Below the pieces are notes generated by a model that was given only the letters and a program-made list of their open reading frames with translations, was not told the origin of the DNA and searched no databases. Source: an uncultured Clostridia bacterium (GTDB lineage Bacteria; Bacillota; Clostridia; TANB77; CAG-508). Taken from it: a DNA stretch of 20,486 nt. The first letter of the stretch is position 1; every line of letters begins with the position of its first letter. A program made the translations under genes and the position numbers. Shown one piece after another: positions 1-7,332 of this stretch. The DNA lies in NCBI GenBank assembly GCA_948976265.1, contig CARFUA010000007.1:76697-97182 (forward strand). Reading direction: 5' to 3'.

Positions 1-54
1 TAACTTGATTTTGATATAATTTTTTTTACACAAAAAATGTTTTATTTTTTCCAT
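1..54 (-). CDS. Start of a further operon gene, cut by the window edge
   Basis: An open frame begins with ATG at 54 and runs without a stop to position 1 (18 codons, beginning MEKIKHFLCKKNY). It is preceded by a purine-rich GGGGGAG stretch about 8 nt upstream, just beyond the stop of the small membrane protein at 70. Spacing, strand and ribosome binding site fit the next gene of the same operon. The visible part is too short to identify. Its Lys-rich, mildly hydrophobic beginning would suit the cytoplasmic start of a membrane protein, such as the GT-C transferase that often follows a GacI/GacJ-type pair, but that is a guess from context only. Confidence 0.5.
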   Translation of the reverse strand, partial: MEKIKHFLCKKNYIKIKL

Positions 55-69
55 TCCTATTTCTCCCCC

Positions 70-447
70 TTAATTCTGTTTCCAATTCATCACAAGAATT
101 CCAATAATAACAAGGCTTGCCCCAATGATTCCTGTACGGCTAATTTCTTCATTAAAAATAATTTTTGAAAAAACTAAAGTAAGCACTTGCACAATGCCTG
201 TACAAATTGGCATAATATAGCTTAAATCAAACATAACAACAATTCTTGTAAATAATAAGAAACTGCACAAATAACAAACAAGTCCAGCTAAACTAATTAA
301 ACTAATTCCAAAATTCATCGTTCCATTTTCAAATGCCAATTCACCTGGATTTCCTCCTTTTTTCATCAAAACTAATCCTGACAAAGTTAAAATTAAATAA
401 ATGATTACTAAAATAATTTGCATACTATTTTTTCTCCTTTTTTCCAT
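70..447 (-). CDS. Small EamA/SMR-type four-helix membrane protein, possible lipid-linked sugar flippase subunit
   Basis: The 125-residue protein is almost entirely hydrophobic, with about four membrane helices (roughly residues 9-28, 46-66, 71-92 and 103-121). The C-terminal half has the EamA/SMR look: a Pro-containing helix (YIMPICTGIVQVL), then FNEEIS, then a Gly-rich last helix (GIIGASLVIIG). Proteins of this size include multidrug SMR pumps and ArnE/ArnF-like subunits that flip undecaprenyl-phosphate sugars. Lying behind a DPM1-like transferase and a DUF2304 protein, a role in flipping a lipid-linked sugar is the more attractive inference, but unproven. The start is uncertain: ATG at 447 has a GGGAAGGG stretch, while ATG at 423 (MQIILVI) has AAGGAG about 10 nt upstream and gives the N-terminus more typical of the family. 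Confidence 0.75.
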   Translation of the reverse strand: MEKRRKNSMQIILVIIYLILTLSGLVLMKKGGNPGELAFENGTMNFGISLISLAGLVCYLCSFLLFTRIVVMFDLSYIMPICTGIVQVLTLVFSKIIFNEEISRTGIIGASLVIIGILVMNWKQN

Positions 448-465
448 TTTTCCCTTCCCTTTTAT

Positions 466-1503
466 TTAAAATTTTATATCAATTTTTAGTCGGTCTACCA
501 AAAAACGATAGACTCTAATATAAATCATTGGCATGCCCGATTTATACAATAAAGAAACGCCCCAAAGTGCCACATTTTTGAAGCCTTTTTTTAGAGAGTA
601 ACCCAATTTCAAAAATGGTGATTTTCTCCAAGTGCCAAAATGCTCATCCAAATATTTTATCGTTTCTTTTAGCATTTGTTTCATATTTACTGTTCTATCA
701 TAGGATACACGGTACATTACAGAGGTTCCCAAATGCAAAAAAGCAAAAGTATCTAAGATATTTTTCATGGATTCATATTGATTGGTCTTTTGATATAATG
801 ATTTTACTTCTAATAAATATTTTTTCAAATTTTCTACATCTTGCTGATTCACATTATGAATTTGTGAATCATAACGTAAATAATAATGGTATAAAACGTC
901 TGGAACAAATGCTATTTTTTCCATTTTGGTAAAACAACTCGCTAGAAACATCGCATCATTAAATCCACGAAAAGGTAAAAATTTTAAATCTTTGATTTTT
1001 TCTCTTCGATAAATTTTATTCCAAGGCGCTGGATTGATTTCTAACAAAAATCCTGCTTCTGGCTTGATTTCTTTCACAACCTTTCCAAATTGTGTCATAT
1101 TGGTTGCTACGACTTGATTGGTGTTTAAGTCAATTCTTTCAAATCCGCAAACAGCCATATCGGCATTCTTTTCTTTGGCAAATTGATATAATTTTTCTGC
1201 CCAATTGGGTTCTACATAATCATCTGTATCCACAAATGTGACATATTCTCCTGACGCTCGTTCTAAGCCATAATTTCTTGTGGTAAATTCGCCACCATTT
1301 TCTTTGTGAAACACTTTGATTTTTTTAGGATATTTTTCTTGATAGGTTTCAATAATTTGTGGTGCGTGATCGGTTGAACCATCATCAACGCAAAGAATTT
1401 CAATCTCTTGCAAAGTCTGATTCACTAGACTGTCCAAACATCTTGGCAAATATTCTTCTAAATTATAAACAGCCGCTATAATTGACAGTTTATACTGATT
1501 CAC
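466..1503 (-). CDS. Family 2 glycosyltransferase (GT-A fold)
   Basis: This 345-residue cytoplasmic or membrane-associated glycosyltransferase has the usual GT2 landmarks. The nucleotide-binding strand and VDDGSTD occupy residues 39-45. An NGG/RNYGL segment lies near 69-80, and the DXD-type metal/nucleotide-sugar site VDTDDYV is at 91-97. The C-terminal 40 residues are basic and hydrophobic and may dock on the membrane. The start codon is GTG (positions 1503-1501) overlapping the TGA of the upstream DUF2304 gene by 4 nt, with AGGAGG 7 nt upstream, so translation is probably coupled. Sugar and acceptor cannot be read from the sequence. Its place between DUF2304 and the small flippase-like gene suggests a role in a side branch or a second sugar of the polymer. 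Confidence 0.87.
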   Translation of the reverse strand: MNQYKLSIIAAVYNLEEYLPRCLDSLVNQTLQEIEILCVDDGSTDHAPQIIETYQEKYPKKIKVFHKENGGEFTTRNYGLERASGEYVTFVDTDDYVEPNWAEKLYQFAKEKNADMAVCGFERIDLNTNQVVATNMTQFGKVVKEIKPEAGFLLEINPAPWNKIYRREKIKDLKFLPFRGFNDAMFLASCFTKMEKIAFVPDVLYHYYLRYDSQIHNVNQQDVENLKKYLLEVKSLYQKTNQYESMKNILDTFAFLHLGTSVMYRVSYDRTVNMKQMLKETIKYLDEHFGTWRKSPFLKLGYSLKKGFKNVALWGVSLLYKSGMPMIYIRVYRFLVDRLKIDIKF

Positions 1504-1838
1504 CCTTTTTCCTCCTTTTCTTTTAAAGCAATGGAATGATTTAAATCCTTTATTTTTTCATTCAAAGTCGAAATTCTAAGATTATCAATAAATGTTTGTA
1601 TTAACAAAAAACCAATCATCACCAAAAACACAAAATTGACGGGCGCCATAAATCCCAATTTATTGGATAACCATTCCACTAAATTAGAAAAAACGCTCAT
1701 CAAAATCAACACGATACTTCCCGTCATCCAGATGACGGAATTTTCTACTTTTAATTTAGCTTGCTTAATTTTAGTAATACATAATAAAAACGAAATTAAA
1801 GAACTGATAATTAAAATCATTCTTAACGTGATTGTCAT
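1500..1838 (-). CDS. DUF2304 small membrane protein, GacJ-like partner of the preceding glycosyltransferase
   Basis: The 112-residue protein has three hydrophobic helices (about residues 4-22, 36-55 and 67-87) and a charged, probably coiled C-terminal tail (92-112). The conserved Leu/Trp stretch (VENSVIWMTGSIVLIL), the LGFMAPVNFVF segment and the final STLNEKIKDL segment match the DUF2304 family. In group A Streptococcus the DUF2304 protein GacJ binds the GtrB/DPM1-type enzyme GacI and stimulates synthesis of undecaprenyl-phosphate-GlcNAc. Here too the gene lies directly after a DPM1-like transferase, so the same partnership is inferred. The ATG at 1838 has AGGAGG 7 nt upstream. The 3' end overlaps the next gene by 4 nt, and an AGGAGG inside its last codons serves that gene. 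Confidence 0.85.
   Translation of the reverse strand: MTITLRMILIISSLISFLLCITKIKQAKLKVENSVIWMTGSIVLILMSVFSNLVEWLSNKLGFMAPVNFVFLVMIGFLLIQTFIDNLRISTLNEKIKDLNHSIALKEKEEKG
1511..1516 (-). promoter_or_regulatory. Shine-Dalgarno site supporting a GTG start
   Basis: AGGAGG on the minus strand lies 7 nt upstream of the GTG at 1503, inside the last codons of the DUF2304 gene. It makes the non-ATG, overlapping start of the downstream glycosyltransferase credible. Confidence 0.75.
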
Positions 1839-1855
1839 ATTGCTTCCTCCTTTTA

Positions 1856-2548
1856 TTATTTTTTCTTTTTCCTCGTTATGGTTCGAATGAATAAAATTGA
1901 GAAAAACATATTAATCATATATTCTGCTGATTTCAAAGGTTTTAAGTAACTTTCTCCAAATTCTCGTTCTCTCATTTCTACTTGCACTTCTTTTATTCTC
2001 ATTCCTTTTTTCAGCATATAGACTAAGGTATCAGGTTCTGGTGTTAAACTAGCATTTTCTACAAATTCTTTTATCGTTTGCCTATCATAAGCACGCATTC
2101 CAGAAGTAGGATCTTTGATGGTTTTTCCTGTGGTTAATTTAATGGCTAATGTTAACAATATGCTTCCTAACATTCTCATGTTTCTTGGCTTTTTTTGAGC
2201 AACAAATCTTGAACCAATTACCAGATTATATTTCTCCTCTTCGATTTCTCTTACCAAATCTTTTACATATCTTGCATCATGTTGACCATCTCCGTCAAAC
2301 TGAATTACAATATCATACGCCTTTTGATAAGCATATTTCATTCCAACTTGAATGGCACTTGTTAAGCCATAATTAATTGGCAAAGATATTATAGAAAAAT
2401 CATTTTTCTCACAAATTTCTTGTGTTTTATCCTTTGAACAATCGTTAATAATTAAATAATCATACGTCGTATTGGTGGTAATATCTGCTATGGTTTTCTC
2501 AATATTGAGTGCTTCATTATACGCTGGAACAATCAACAAAACTTTCAT
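1856..2548 (-). CDS. DPM1/GtrB-type GT2, probable undecaprenyl-phosphate sugar synthase (GacI-like)
   Basis: This 230-residue protein is a dolichyl-phosphate-mannose-synthase-type GT2. It has an N-terminal VPAYNEALNI segment (residues 7-16), INDCSKDKT (34-42), the metal site DGDGQHD (85-91), IGSRF (111-115), DPTSGMRAY (147-155) and the late EVQVEMREREFGESY block. A short hydrophobic segment and basic tail (about 211-230) could sit on the membrane; there is no pair of long C-terminal helices. Enzymes of this type move a sugar from a nucleotide donor to a polyprenyl phosphate on the cytoplasmic face. The adjacent DUF2304 gene points to a GacI/GacJ-like pair that makes a lipid-linked side-branch donor. 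Which sugar is unknown. The ATG overlaps the upstream stop by 4 nt (ATGA). Confidence 0.88.
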   Translation of the reverse strand: MKVLLIVPAYNEALNIEKTIADITTNTTYDYLIINDCSKDKTQEICEKNDFSIISLPINYGLTSAIQVGMKYAYQKAYDIVIQFDGDGQHDARYVKDLVREIEEEKYNLVIGSRFVAQKKPRNMRMLGSILLTLAIKLTTGKTIKDPTSGMRAYDRQTIKEFVENASLTPEPDTLVYMLKKGMRIKEVQVEMREREFGESYLKPLKSAEYMINMFFSILFIRTITRKKKK

Positions 2549-4146
2549 TTTTGTTTCCTTTCATATTGAATTAATTCTACATAAGGATTATATACTACTT
2601 GGTATCCTTTTTCAAGTATTTTTAAACAAAAATCAACATCGGTTATCCAGCCTTTTTCATACCACTCTTTTCTTGTTATAAAACAAGCATTTGACACGGT
2701 TTTCACATTTCTAGTAGCGACTTTTTGTCCAAAATAGCCACACCAATCAGAAGGCAATTGTGCCAATAATTCTTCTGCATTTTCTGCAATATCATAAGCT
2801 GTTCCTATATTTTGTATTGTTTTATGTTGATTGTATATTCTTGCTCCAACCACGCCAATATCTTGTCTTTGCGCATATCCTAGAAATACTTCCAGCCAAT
2901 CTGGCGTTAGCAATTTTGTTTGACAATCCAATGACACAACAAATTCTCCGATAGCATTTTTCGCTCCCCAATTGAGAATTTCAAAATCCTCCTTTAGGTC
3001 TTTATCATATTTTATTATTTTGACTCTTTGGTCTTCTCGTGGTAAGTTTAAGGATTCATTATTGGAAAGTATGCATACCTCATATTTTTTATAGCTAGTA
3101 AGCTTCAGGATTGATTTTAAACATCTTGTAAGAGCTTTTTCATCATTTTTATCCAAAATGATGATTGAAACGCTAGGATTGTTTTTAACCTCATATTTGA
3201 CTTGATAAATTCCTGGTATTTCACCTGGATTTTTTACAATTCCAGCTACTTTGGTTCTTTCCAAATGCTCTTGAATCGCTTGCATTCCAGCTTCATAAGC
3301 GTAATTCTTGGCATGTGCAACTTGTGCCGTAGAATGTTTATGAGCTCGCCAATGGTATAACACTTTGGGAATATGTATAATATTTTGAGTTTGCTCAGTT
3401 GCTCTTAAAACAAAATCAAAATCTTGTGCTCCATCAAATCGGCTATCTAATTTGCCAACTTTTTCTACTAAGTCTTTTCTTAGTACCACAAAATGAGTAA
3501 TATAATTATGACAAGTTAATGTTTCTGGTGAAAAATCTGGCTTAAAATAAGGATCAAATCGTTCTTCTTCACGTTCCATTTTATCCTCATCTGAATAAAT
3601 GAATTCTACTTCTGGATTCTCATTAATTGTTTTTACTATTTCGTATAATGAAAAAGGTGGCAAACAATCATCATGGTCTAAAAAAGCAATATAATCGCCA
3701 CTAACCATTTCCAACGCTCGATTCGTATTTTCAGAAATTCCCTTATTTTCTCCCAAAAACTTATATCGAACTTTACTGCATCTTGAACACATTGCAAAAA
3801 TCGTTTCATTTTGTTCTTTGCTCCCATCTACGATGCACAATTCCCATTTTCCATAAGTTTGTACAAGTAATGAATTCAAAAGCTCTAAGAAAAAGTTTTC
3901 ATTTGTATTATATAAAGGAACCACAATACTAATTTTAGGTTCATAAAGAAATTGATTCTTTCGTTGTTTTTCTAATTCCTCACAACTTGGTTCATTTTGT
4001 AAAATCCATTTTTGATAAGTTTGTTTTGCTGATTCTGTATTTTTTCTGTTTAATTTTAAGATTCGAATCATGATTTTTTGAATGGTTTTAAAAAAACCAT
4101 ATCTTTTCAAATCTGACTTCATTTTTTGGAACATTTGTTTTATCAT
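2545..4146 (-). CDS. Tandem family 2 glycosyltransferase with a degenerate second domain
   Basis: The 533-residue protein is a paralogue of the C-terminal half of the fusion protein at 12267-16076. After a basic N-terminus comes the shared linker (NEPSCEELEKQRK, 51-63), then a first GT2 domain (about 70-270) with VDGS (106-109), DHDD (157-160), YSDEDK (184-189) and the late FDGAQDFDFVLR and YHWRAH blocks. A second GT2 domain (about 325-530) follows. Where the fusion protein has NSDTEV, this copy has DCQTKL (407-412), and it also lacks the final ~60 residues of its paralogue. The first domain should be active. The second has lost its DXD-type site and may be structural or an acceptor-binding remnant. 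The domain order resembles Myxococcus RfbC-like proteins. Sugar specificity, possibly rhamnose, is not visible. Confidence 0.87.
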   Translation of the reverse strand: MIKQMFQKMKSDLKRYGFFKTIQKIMIRILKLNRKNTESAKQTYQKWILQNEPSCEELEKQRKNQFLYEPKISIVVPLYNTNENFFLELLNSLLVQTYGKWELCIVDGSKEQNETIFAMCSRCSKVRYKFLGENKGISENTNRALEMVSGDYIAFLDHDDCLPPFSLYEIVKTINENPEVEFIYSDEDKMEREEERFDPYFKPDFSPETLTCHNYITHFVVLRKDLVEKVGKLDSRFDGAQDFDFVLRATEQTQNIIHIPKVLYHWRAHKHSTAQVAHAKNYAYEAGMQAIQEHLERTKVAGIVKNPGEIPGIYQVKYEVKNNPSVSIIILDKNDEKALTRCLKSILKLTSYKKYEVCILSNNESLNLPREDQRVKIIKYDKDLKEDFEILNWGAKNAIGEFVVSLDCQTKLLTPDWLEVFLGYAQRQDIGVVGARIYNQHKTIQNIGTAYDIAENAEELLAQLPSDWCGYFGQKVATRNVKTVSNACFITRKEWYEKGWITDVDFCLKILEKGYQVVYNPYVELIQYERKQK

Positions 4147-4170
4147 TGATTTTTTCCTTTCTTGGAATTT

Positions 4171-5028
4171 TTACCATATTTTTACTGTTTTATCTCCTTC
4201 GGATGAAAGATAGGCTTCTTTTGCTTTCAGCTTTTGTTTTAAGCGCTCGATTTCCTGTTTGGCTTTGGTTTTATCTGTTTGTTCTGGTACAGGCATGAAA
4301 AGTGTTTGTGGTGTCATTTTTTGATATATCTCATCGTCTACAGCTTGTTGTTGGTTATTGGAAATTTGGAGTGCATCACAATGAATTTCATCTAGATTAT
4401 GAAGTTTAAATTTTTGGGCGCCTTCCTTTGCTAAATTTCCCATAAAAATTAGACTTTTATAAGTTGTATTCATTTTGATAATCATGGATTGATTAAATGC
4501 TGCATAGTTCGTCAACTCTGGATTTTTAATTTGCAACGCAGTTACATATACATGGTCAATTAAAACTTCAAATCGATTCGGAATCTCTTGCACTTTTCCC
4601 ACTACTGCTTCACTATGAATAAAATCTAAAATTTTCTCCGTTTCTGCATAACGTTCTGGTTCATGTTTTTGGTACCATTCACTGCTATTAAAACTAATAT
4701 AAATATGATTTACTTGAATTTTATCATTTTTTACAATTTTTTGCAATGCCCCAAAATTTTGACTATGGGCAAGTGTGATAAACCAAGCTTCGACAACTCC
4801 ACCTTTGCTTAATAGAATTTGCTCAAGATGTTCTGCATCCTCTTCCATTCCCCCATCTAACATAATAAGCTGATGATTTTTGGTTTCTACCAAATAGCTT
4901 AACGATTCTGCTGACTGGGTTTGAATTTGAGTAACAAAAATGCCGTTTTGTTTTCGAGTCTGTATTCCTAGCCACAAACATCCAATGGTGACTACCACTA
5001 AAAATAGGATACTGATTTTCTTTTTCAT
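4171..5028 (-). CDS. Membrane-anchored ComEC-like metallo-beta-lactamase fold protein without metal ligands
   Basis: The 285-residue protein starts with a Lys-rich N-terminus and one hydrophobic segment (5-22), so the rest should lie outside the membrane. C17 in VVVTIGC loosely fits a lipobox, but the hydrophobic residues after it favour a plain anchor. The body follows the ComEC-type beta-lactamase fold: IMLDGG (55-60), a position equivalent to the HxHxDH motif, an NQSMIIKM strand (179-186), IFMGN (194-198) and a late SNN (223-225). The expected metal ligands are missing. The THPHADH-type motif reads TLAHSQN (85-91), the GD aspartate is N198, and the usual HH is NN. This looks like a pseudoenzyme, perhaps binding glycan or a partner. 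A short charged coil (254-272) lies near the C-terminus. Function unknown. Confidence 0.72.
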   Translation of the reverse strand: MKKKISILFLVVVTIGCLWLGIQTRKQNGIFVTQIQTQSAESLSYLVETKNHQLIMLDGGMEEDAEHLEQILLSKGGVVEAWFITLAHSQNFGALQKIVKNDKIQVNHIYISFNSSEWYQKHEPERYAETEKILDFIHSEAVVGKVQEIPNRFEVLIDHVYVTALQIKNPELTNYAAFNQSMIIKMNTTYKSLIFMGNLAKEGAQKFKLHNLDEIHCDALQISNNQQQAVDDEIYQKMTPQTLFMPVPEQTDKTKAKQEIERLKQKLKAKEAYLSSEGDKTVKIW

Positions 5029-5052
5029 TTTACTTTTTCCTTTCTTACCAGT

Positions 5053-6036
5053 TTATTTCGTATAATCTTTCTGATAAAAATTCTTTTCCCTTTCAGAAAT
5101 TGGGAACAAATTTGCTTTTTCTAAATCTACTTTTGTTTTTATTTTTTGGCTAGAAGCTTCAATGAAAAAAGAATTCGCAAAAATATCAAATACACCATTT
5201 TTTATCGTTTGCTGATAAGCTTTTTTTTCATCAAATTCAATTTTAGTTCCTTCATAATAATAAACTTGATAATCTTGAATTGTATTTTCATTTGGTAAAT
5301 ATTCATCAGAAAATATTTTGTTGGGTAATTTGTAATCTGGAAGTGGATAATAAAATTTCGTATATTTTAAACCAACTTCAGAAAGTAATGCTTTCAACTC
5401 TTGCTTTCCAAAAGTTTGAATTCCTTTTTTATTGGCATAACCTATAATTCCATCATATTTGATACACGTATGATCTTCTGGGGCACCAGCAAAATATTTC
5501 ATTCCTAATTTATTTTCAATTGCAATTAATAACTTTCCATCTTTTTTTAGAAATTTTTTGATGGAGTTTAGAAAATCAATATAAGGATTTTCAGTATAAG
5601 TATATAGATTAGCATATTCTAGAACACCAATTAAAGTAATATAATCAAATTTTTCATCAAAATGAACATCATTTAAATTTCCGACAATGATTTCCAAATT
5701 TTCTCGCTCTCGATTACGATTGGCAATCGCTGTTGCTCTTCTTTTGGATAATTCTACACAAACAACACGGTCTGCTTTATCACAAAGTGAACTCGTAATA
5801 GCTCCCATTCCGGCTCCAATTTCTAGTACCGAAGCTCCCTTTTTCATCGGATACCACTGAATAATATTTTTTCGTATATTGGTCAAATGGTAAAAGATAG
5901 GCCAGCGAATGTCTGCTTCAAAAACTTCATCCATATTGGTTTCTGAATATTTTTCAGTATAATTTAATAATTCATTTTCAATGTCGCCATCACTGTATTG
6001 ATCATCGCCTTTGTAAAAATCTAGATTTAATTTCAT
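5053..6036 (-). CDS. SAM-dependent methyltransferase, stand-alone paralogue of the fusion protein N-terminus
   Basis: This 327-residue class I methyltransferase has a clear SAM motif I, VLEIGAGMGAIT (70-81), an acidic end of strand 2 (VCVELS, 92-97), FDYITLIGVLEY (130-141) and DGKLLIAIENKLG (166-178). The region beyond the fold (YYPLPDYKL, SDEYLPNENTI, FANSFF) is shared with the first 290 residues of the 12267-16076 protein. Both begin MKLN(L/F)DFY, showing common descent. It stops just where the kinase-like module of the fusion begins. Since the fused copy has lost motif I, this gene may supply the real methyl transfer. The acceptor could be a sugar hydroxyl or a terminal phosphate of the glycan; this is inferred from the WbdD comparison and not shown by the sequence. 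Confidence 0.85.
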   Translation of the reverse strand: MKLNLDFYKGDDQYSDGDIENELLNYTEKYSETNMDEVFEADIRWPIFYHLTNIRKNIIQWYPMKKGASVLEIGAGMGAITSSLCDKADRVVCVELSKRRATAIANRNRERENLEIIVGNLNDVHFDEKFDYITLIGVLEYANLYTYTENPYIDFLNSIKKFLKKDGKLLIAIENKLGMKYFAGAPEDHTCIKYDGIIGYANKKGIQTFGKQELKALLSEVGLKYTKFYYPLPDYKLPNKIFSDEYLPNENTIQDYQVYYYEGTKIEFDEKKAYQQTIKNGVFDIFANSFFIEASSQKIKTKVDLEKANLFPISEREKNFYQKDYTK

Positions 6037-6041
6037 TTGTT

Positions 6042-7331
6042 TTATTCCTTTCCTTTTTGTATTTTTTGATAGGTGATTTCGCTATCTAAATCGCATAATG
6101 CAATACATTCTCGATAAGCTATTACTTCTACAAAAATAGCATCATACTTTCTTTGATAAACGTCTAATTCTCCCATTGCATTATATTTTGTACACCCAAA
6201 CGATATTGTATATCGACCTGGCGCAATTGGAATCACTTGCTTAAATTCCACCATAACTTGCTCTCCTTTTCGATACATTCCTGTTGCCATTTTATAAACG
6301 ATCGTATTGGTTCCACAATATTCAACCCCTTTAATATCTTTAATCGTCATGGCAAAAATTGGGTCTTCGATATCTTCGTTGATTTTTAGCTTCATTCGTA
6401 TGGTGGTTACTTCACTATTGTTAATGGCAACAGCATATTTATCGTCTTTATCAAAAATTCCATAATCATAAATATCCACTGCATTGGTTCCATAAGTCAA
6501 AGGCTCTTGATTGGTTTCAAAATGGTCTTTCCAAACTTCTGATTGCTCCTCAAAGTTGGAAACATTTTCCTCTTCTTTGATTTCAGAATCAATATCTAAT
6601 CCTACCATAATTTTTTTGTATTTATCAACACCCGTTTTCACATCTCCATCAAAGATTTTTCTGCCGTTTTCAAGAATTATGGTTCTAGTACAATTCTTCA
6701 AAACATCAGAAATACTATGCGTTACAAATAAAATGGTTTTTCCTTCTTTTTTGAATTGTTCAAACTTTTTAAAACATTTTAGCTGAAATGCCATATCTCC
6801 TACTGATAAAACTTCGTCAACAATCAAAATGTCAGGTTCTACATTAATCGCACAGGCAAACGCCAATCTTGCAAACATACCAGAAGAATACGTTTTGACT
6901 GGTTGAAATAAATGGTCTCCAATATCTGCAAAATCAATAATTTCTTGTTTTTTGGCTTCAATTTGCTCATTGGTTAGCCCCATAACTTGTCCGTGTTGAT
7001 AAATATTTTCAACACCTGTTAAATCTGGATTAAAAGCAGTTCCTAATTCCAATAAAGAACTGACTTTTCCATTTACTTCAATGGTTCCTGACGTTGGAAT
7101 CACCACACCTGTTATCATTTTTAGTAGGGTTGATTTTCCTGCACCATTTTTTCCTAAAACGCCTAAAACTTCACCTTTTTTTACTTCCAAATTCAATTCA
7201 TTCATAGCTTTAAATGTTCCATGTCTGTGCACAAAATTCGGAAGTACCGCTTCCATTAATCGGTCTTTTTTGCGAGCATACATTTTATATTCTTTTACTA
7301 AATCCGTTATTTTTATCATTGTTTCACTCAT
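6042..7331 (-). CDS. wzt: ABC transporter ATP-binding subunit for polysaccharide export (Wzt type)
   Basis: The 429-residue protein joins a complete ABC ATPase to a C-terminal beta-rich domain. Walker A GKNGAGKST is at 60-68, the signature YSSGM at 148-152, Walker B and D-loop ILIVDEVLSVGD at 168-179 and the H-loop His at 205. The N-terminal half closely resembles TagH/Wzt/RgpD ATPases that export lipid-linked polysaccharide. An acidic linker (about 244-275) leads to a roughly 150-residue extension. In Wzt proteins such an extension is a carbohydrate-binding domain that recognises the finished, often capped, chain end. The start (ATG at 7331) lies 1 nt after the stop of the upstream GT2, with AAAGG about 5 nt before it. 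Partner permease: 8323-9111. Confidence 0.93.
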   Translation of the reverse strand: MSETMIKITDLVKEYKMYARKKDRLMEAVLPNFVHRHGTFKAMNELNLEVKKGEVLGVLGKNGAGKSTLLKMITGVVIPTSGTIEVNGKVSSLLELGTAFNPDLTGVENIYQHGQVMGLTNEQIEAKKQEIIDFADIGDHLFQPVKTYSSGMFARLAFACAINVEPDILIVDEVLSVGDMAFQLKCFKKFEQFKKEGKTILFVTHSISDVLKNCTRTIILENGRKIFDGDVKTGVDKYKKIMVGLDIDSEIKEEENVSNFEEQSEVWKDHFETNQEPLTYGTNAVDIYDYGIFDKDDKYAVAINNSEVTTIRMKLKINEDIEDPIFAMTIKDIKGVEYCGTNTIVYKMATGMYRKGEQVMVEFKQVIPIAPGRYTISFGCTKYNAMGELDVYQRKYDAIFVEVIAYRECIALCDLDSEITYQKIQKGKE

Positions 7332-7332
7332 A

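Noticed and set aside
1..20. TATAAT-like sequence on the plus strand near the left edge
   Set aside because: AT-rich chance match without a convincing -35 box, lying inside the putative minus-strand coding start and with no plus-strand gene behind it.
615..932. Plus-strand open frames here and at many other places (for example 7081-7368, 16858-17166, 17509-17823)
   Set aside because: All lie opposite well-supported minus-strand genes with diagnostic motifs. Their predicted proteins are low-complexity, rich in Phe, Leu and Ser, and show no family features.
4171..5028. Annotation as an active metallo-beta-lactamase hydrolase
   Set aside because: The metal-binding motif and the later Asp and His positions are all altered; only the fold is suggested.
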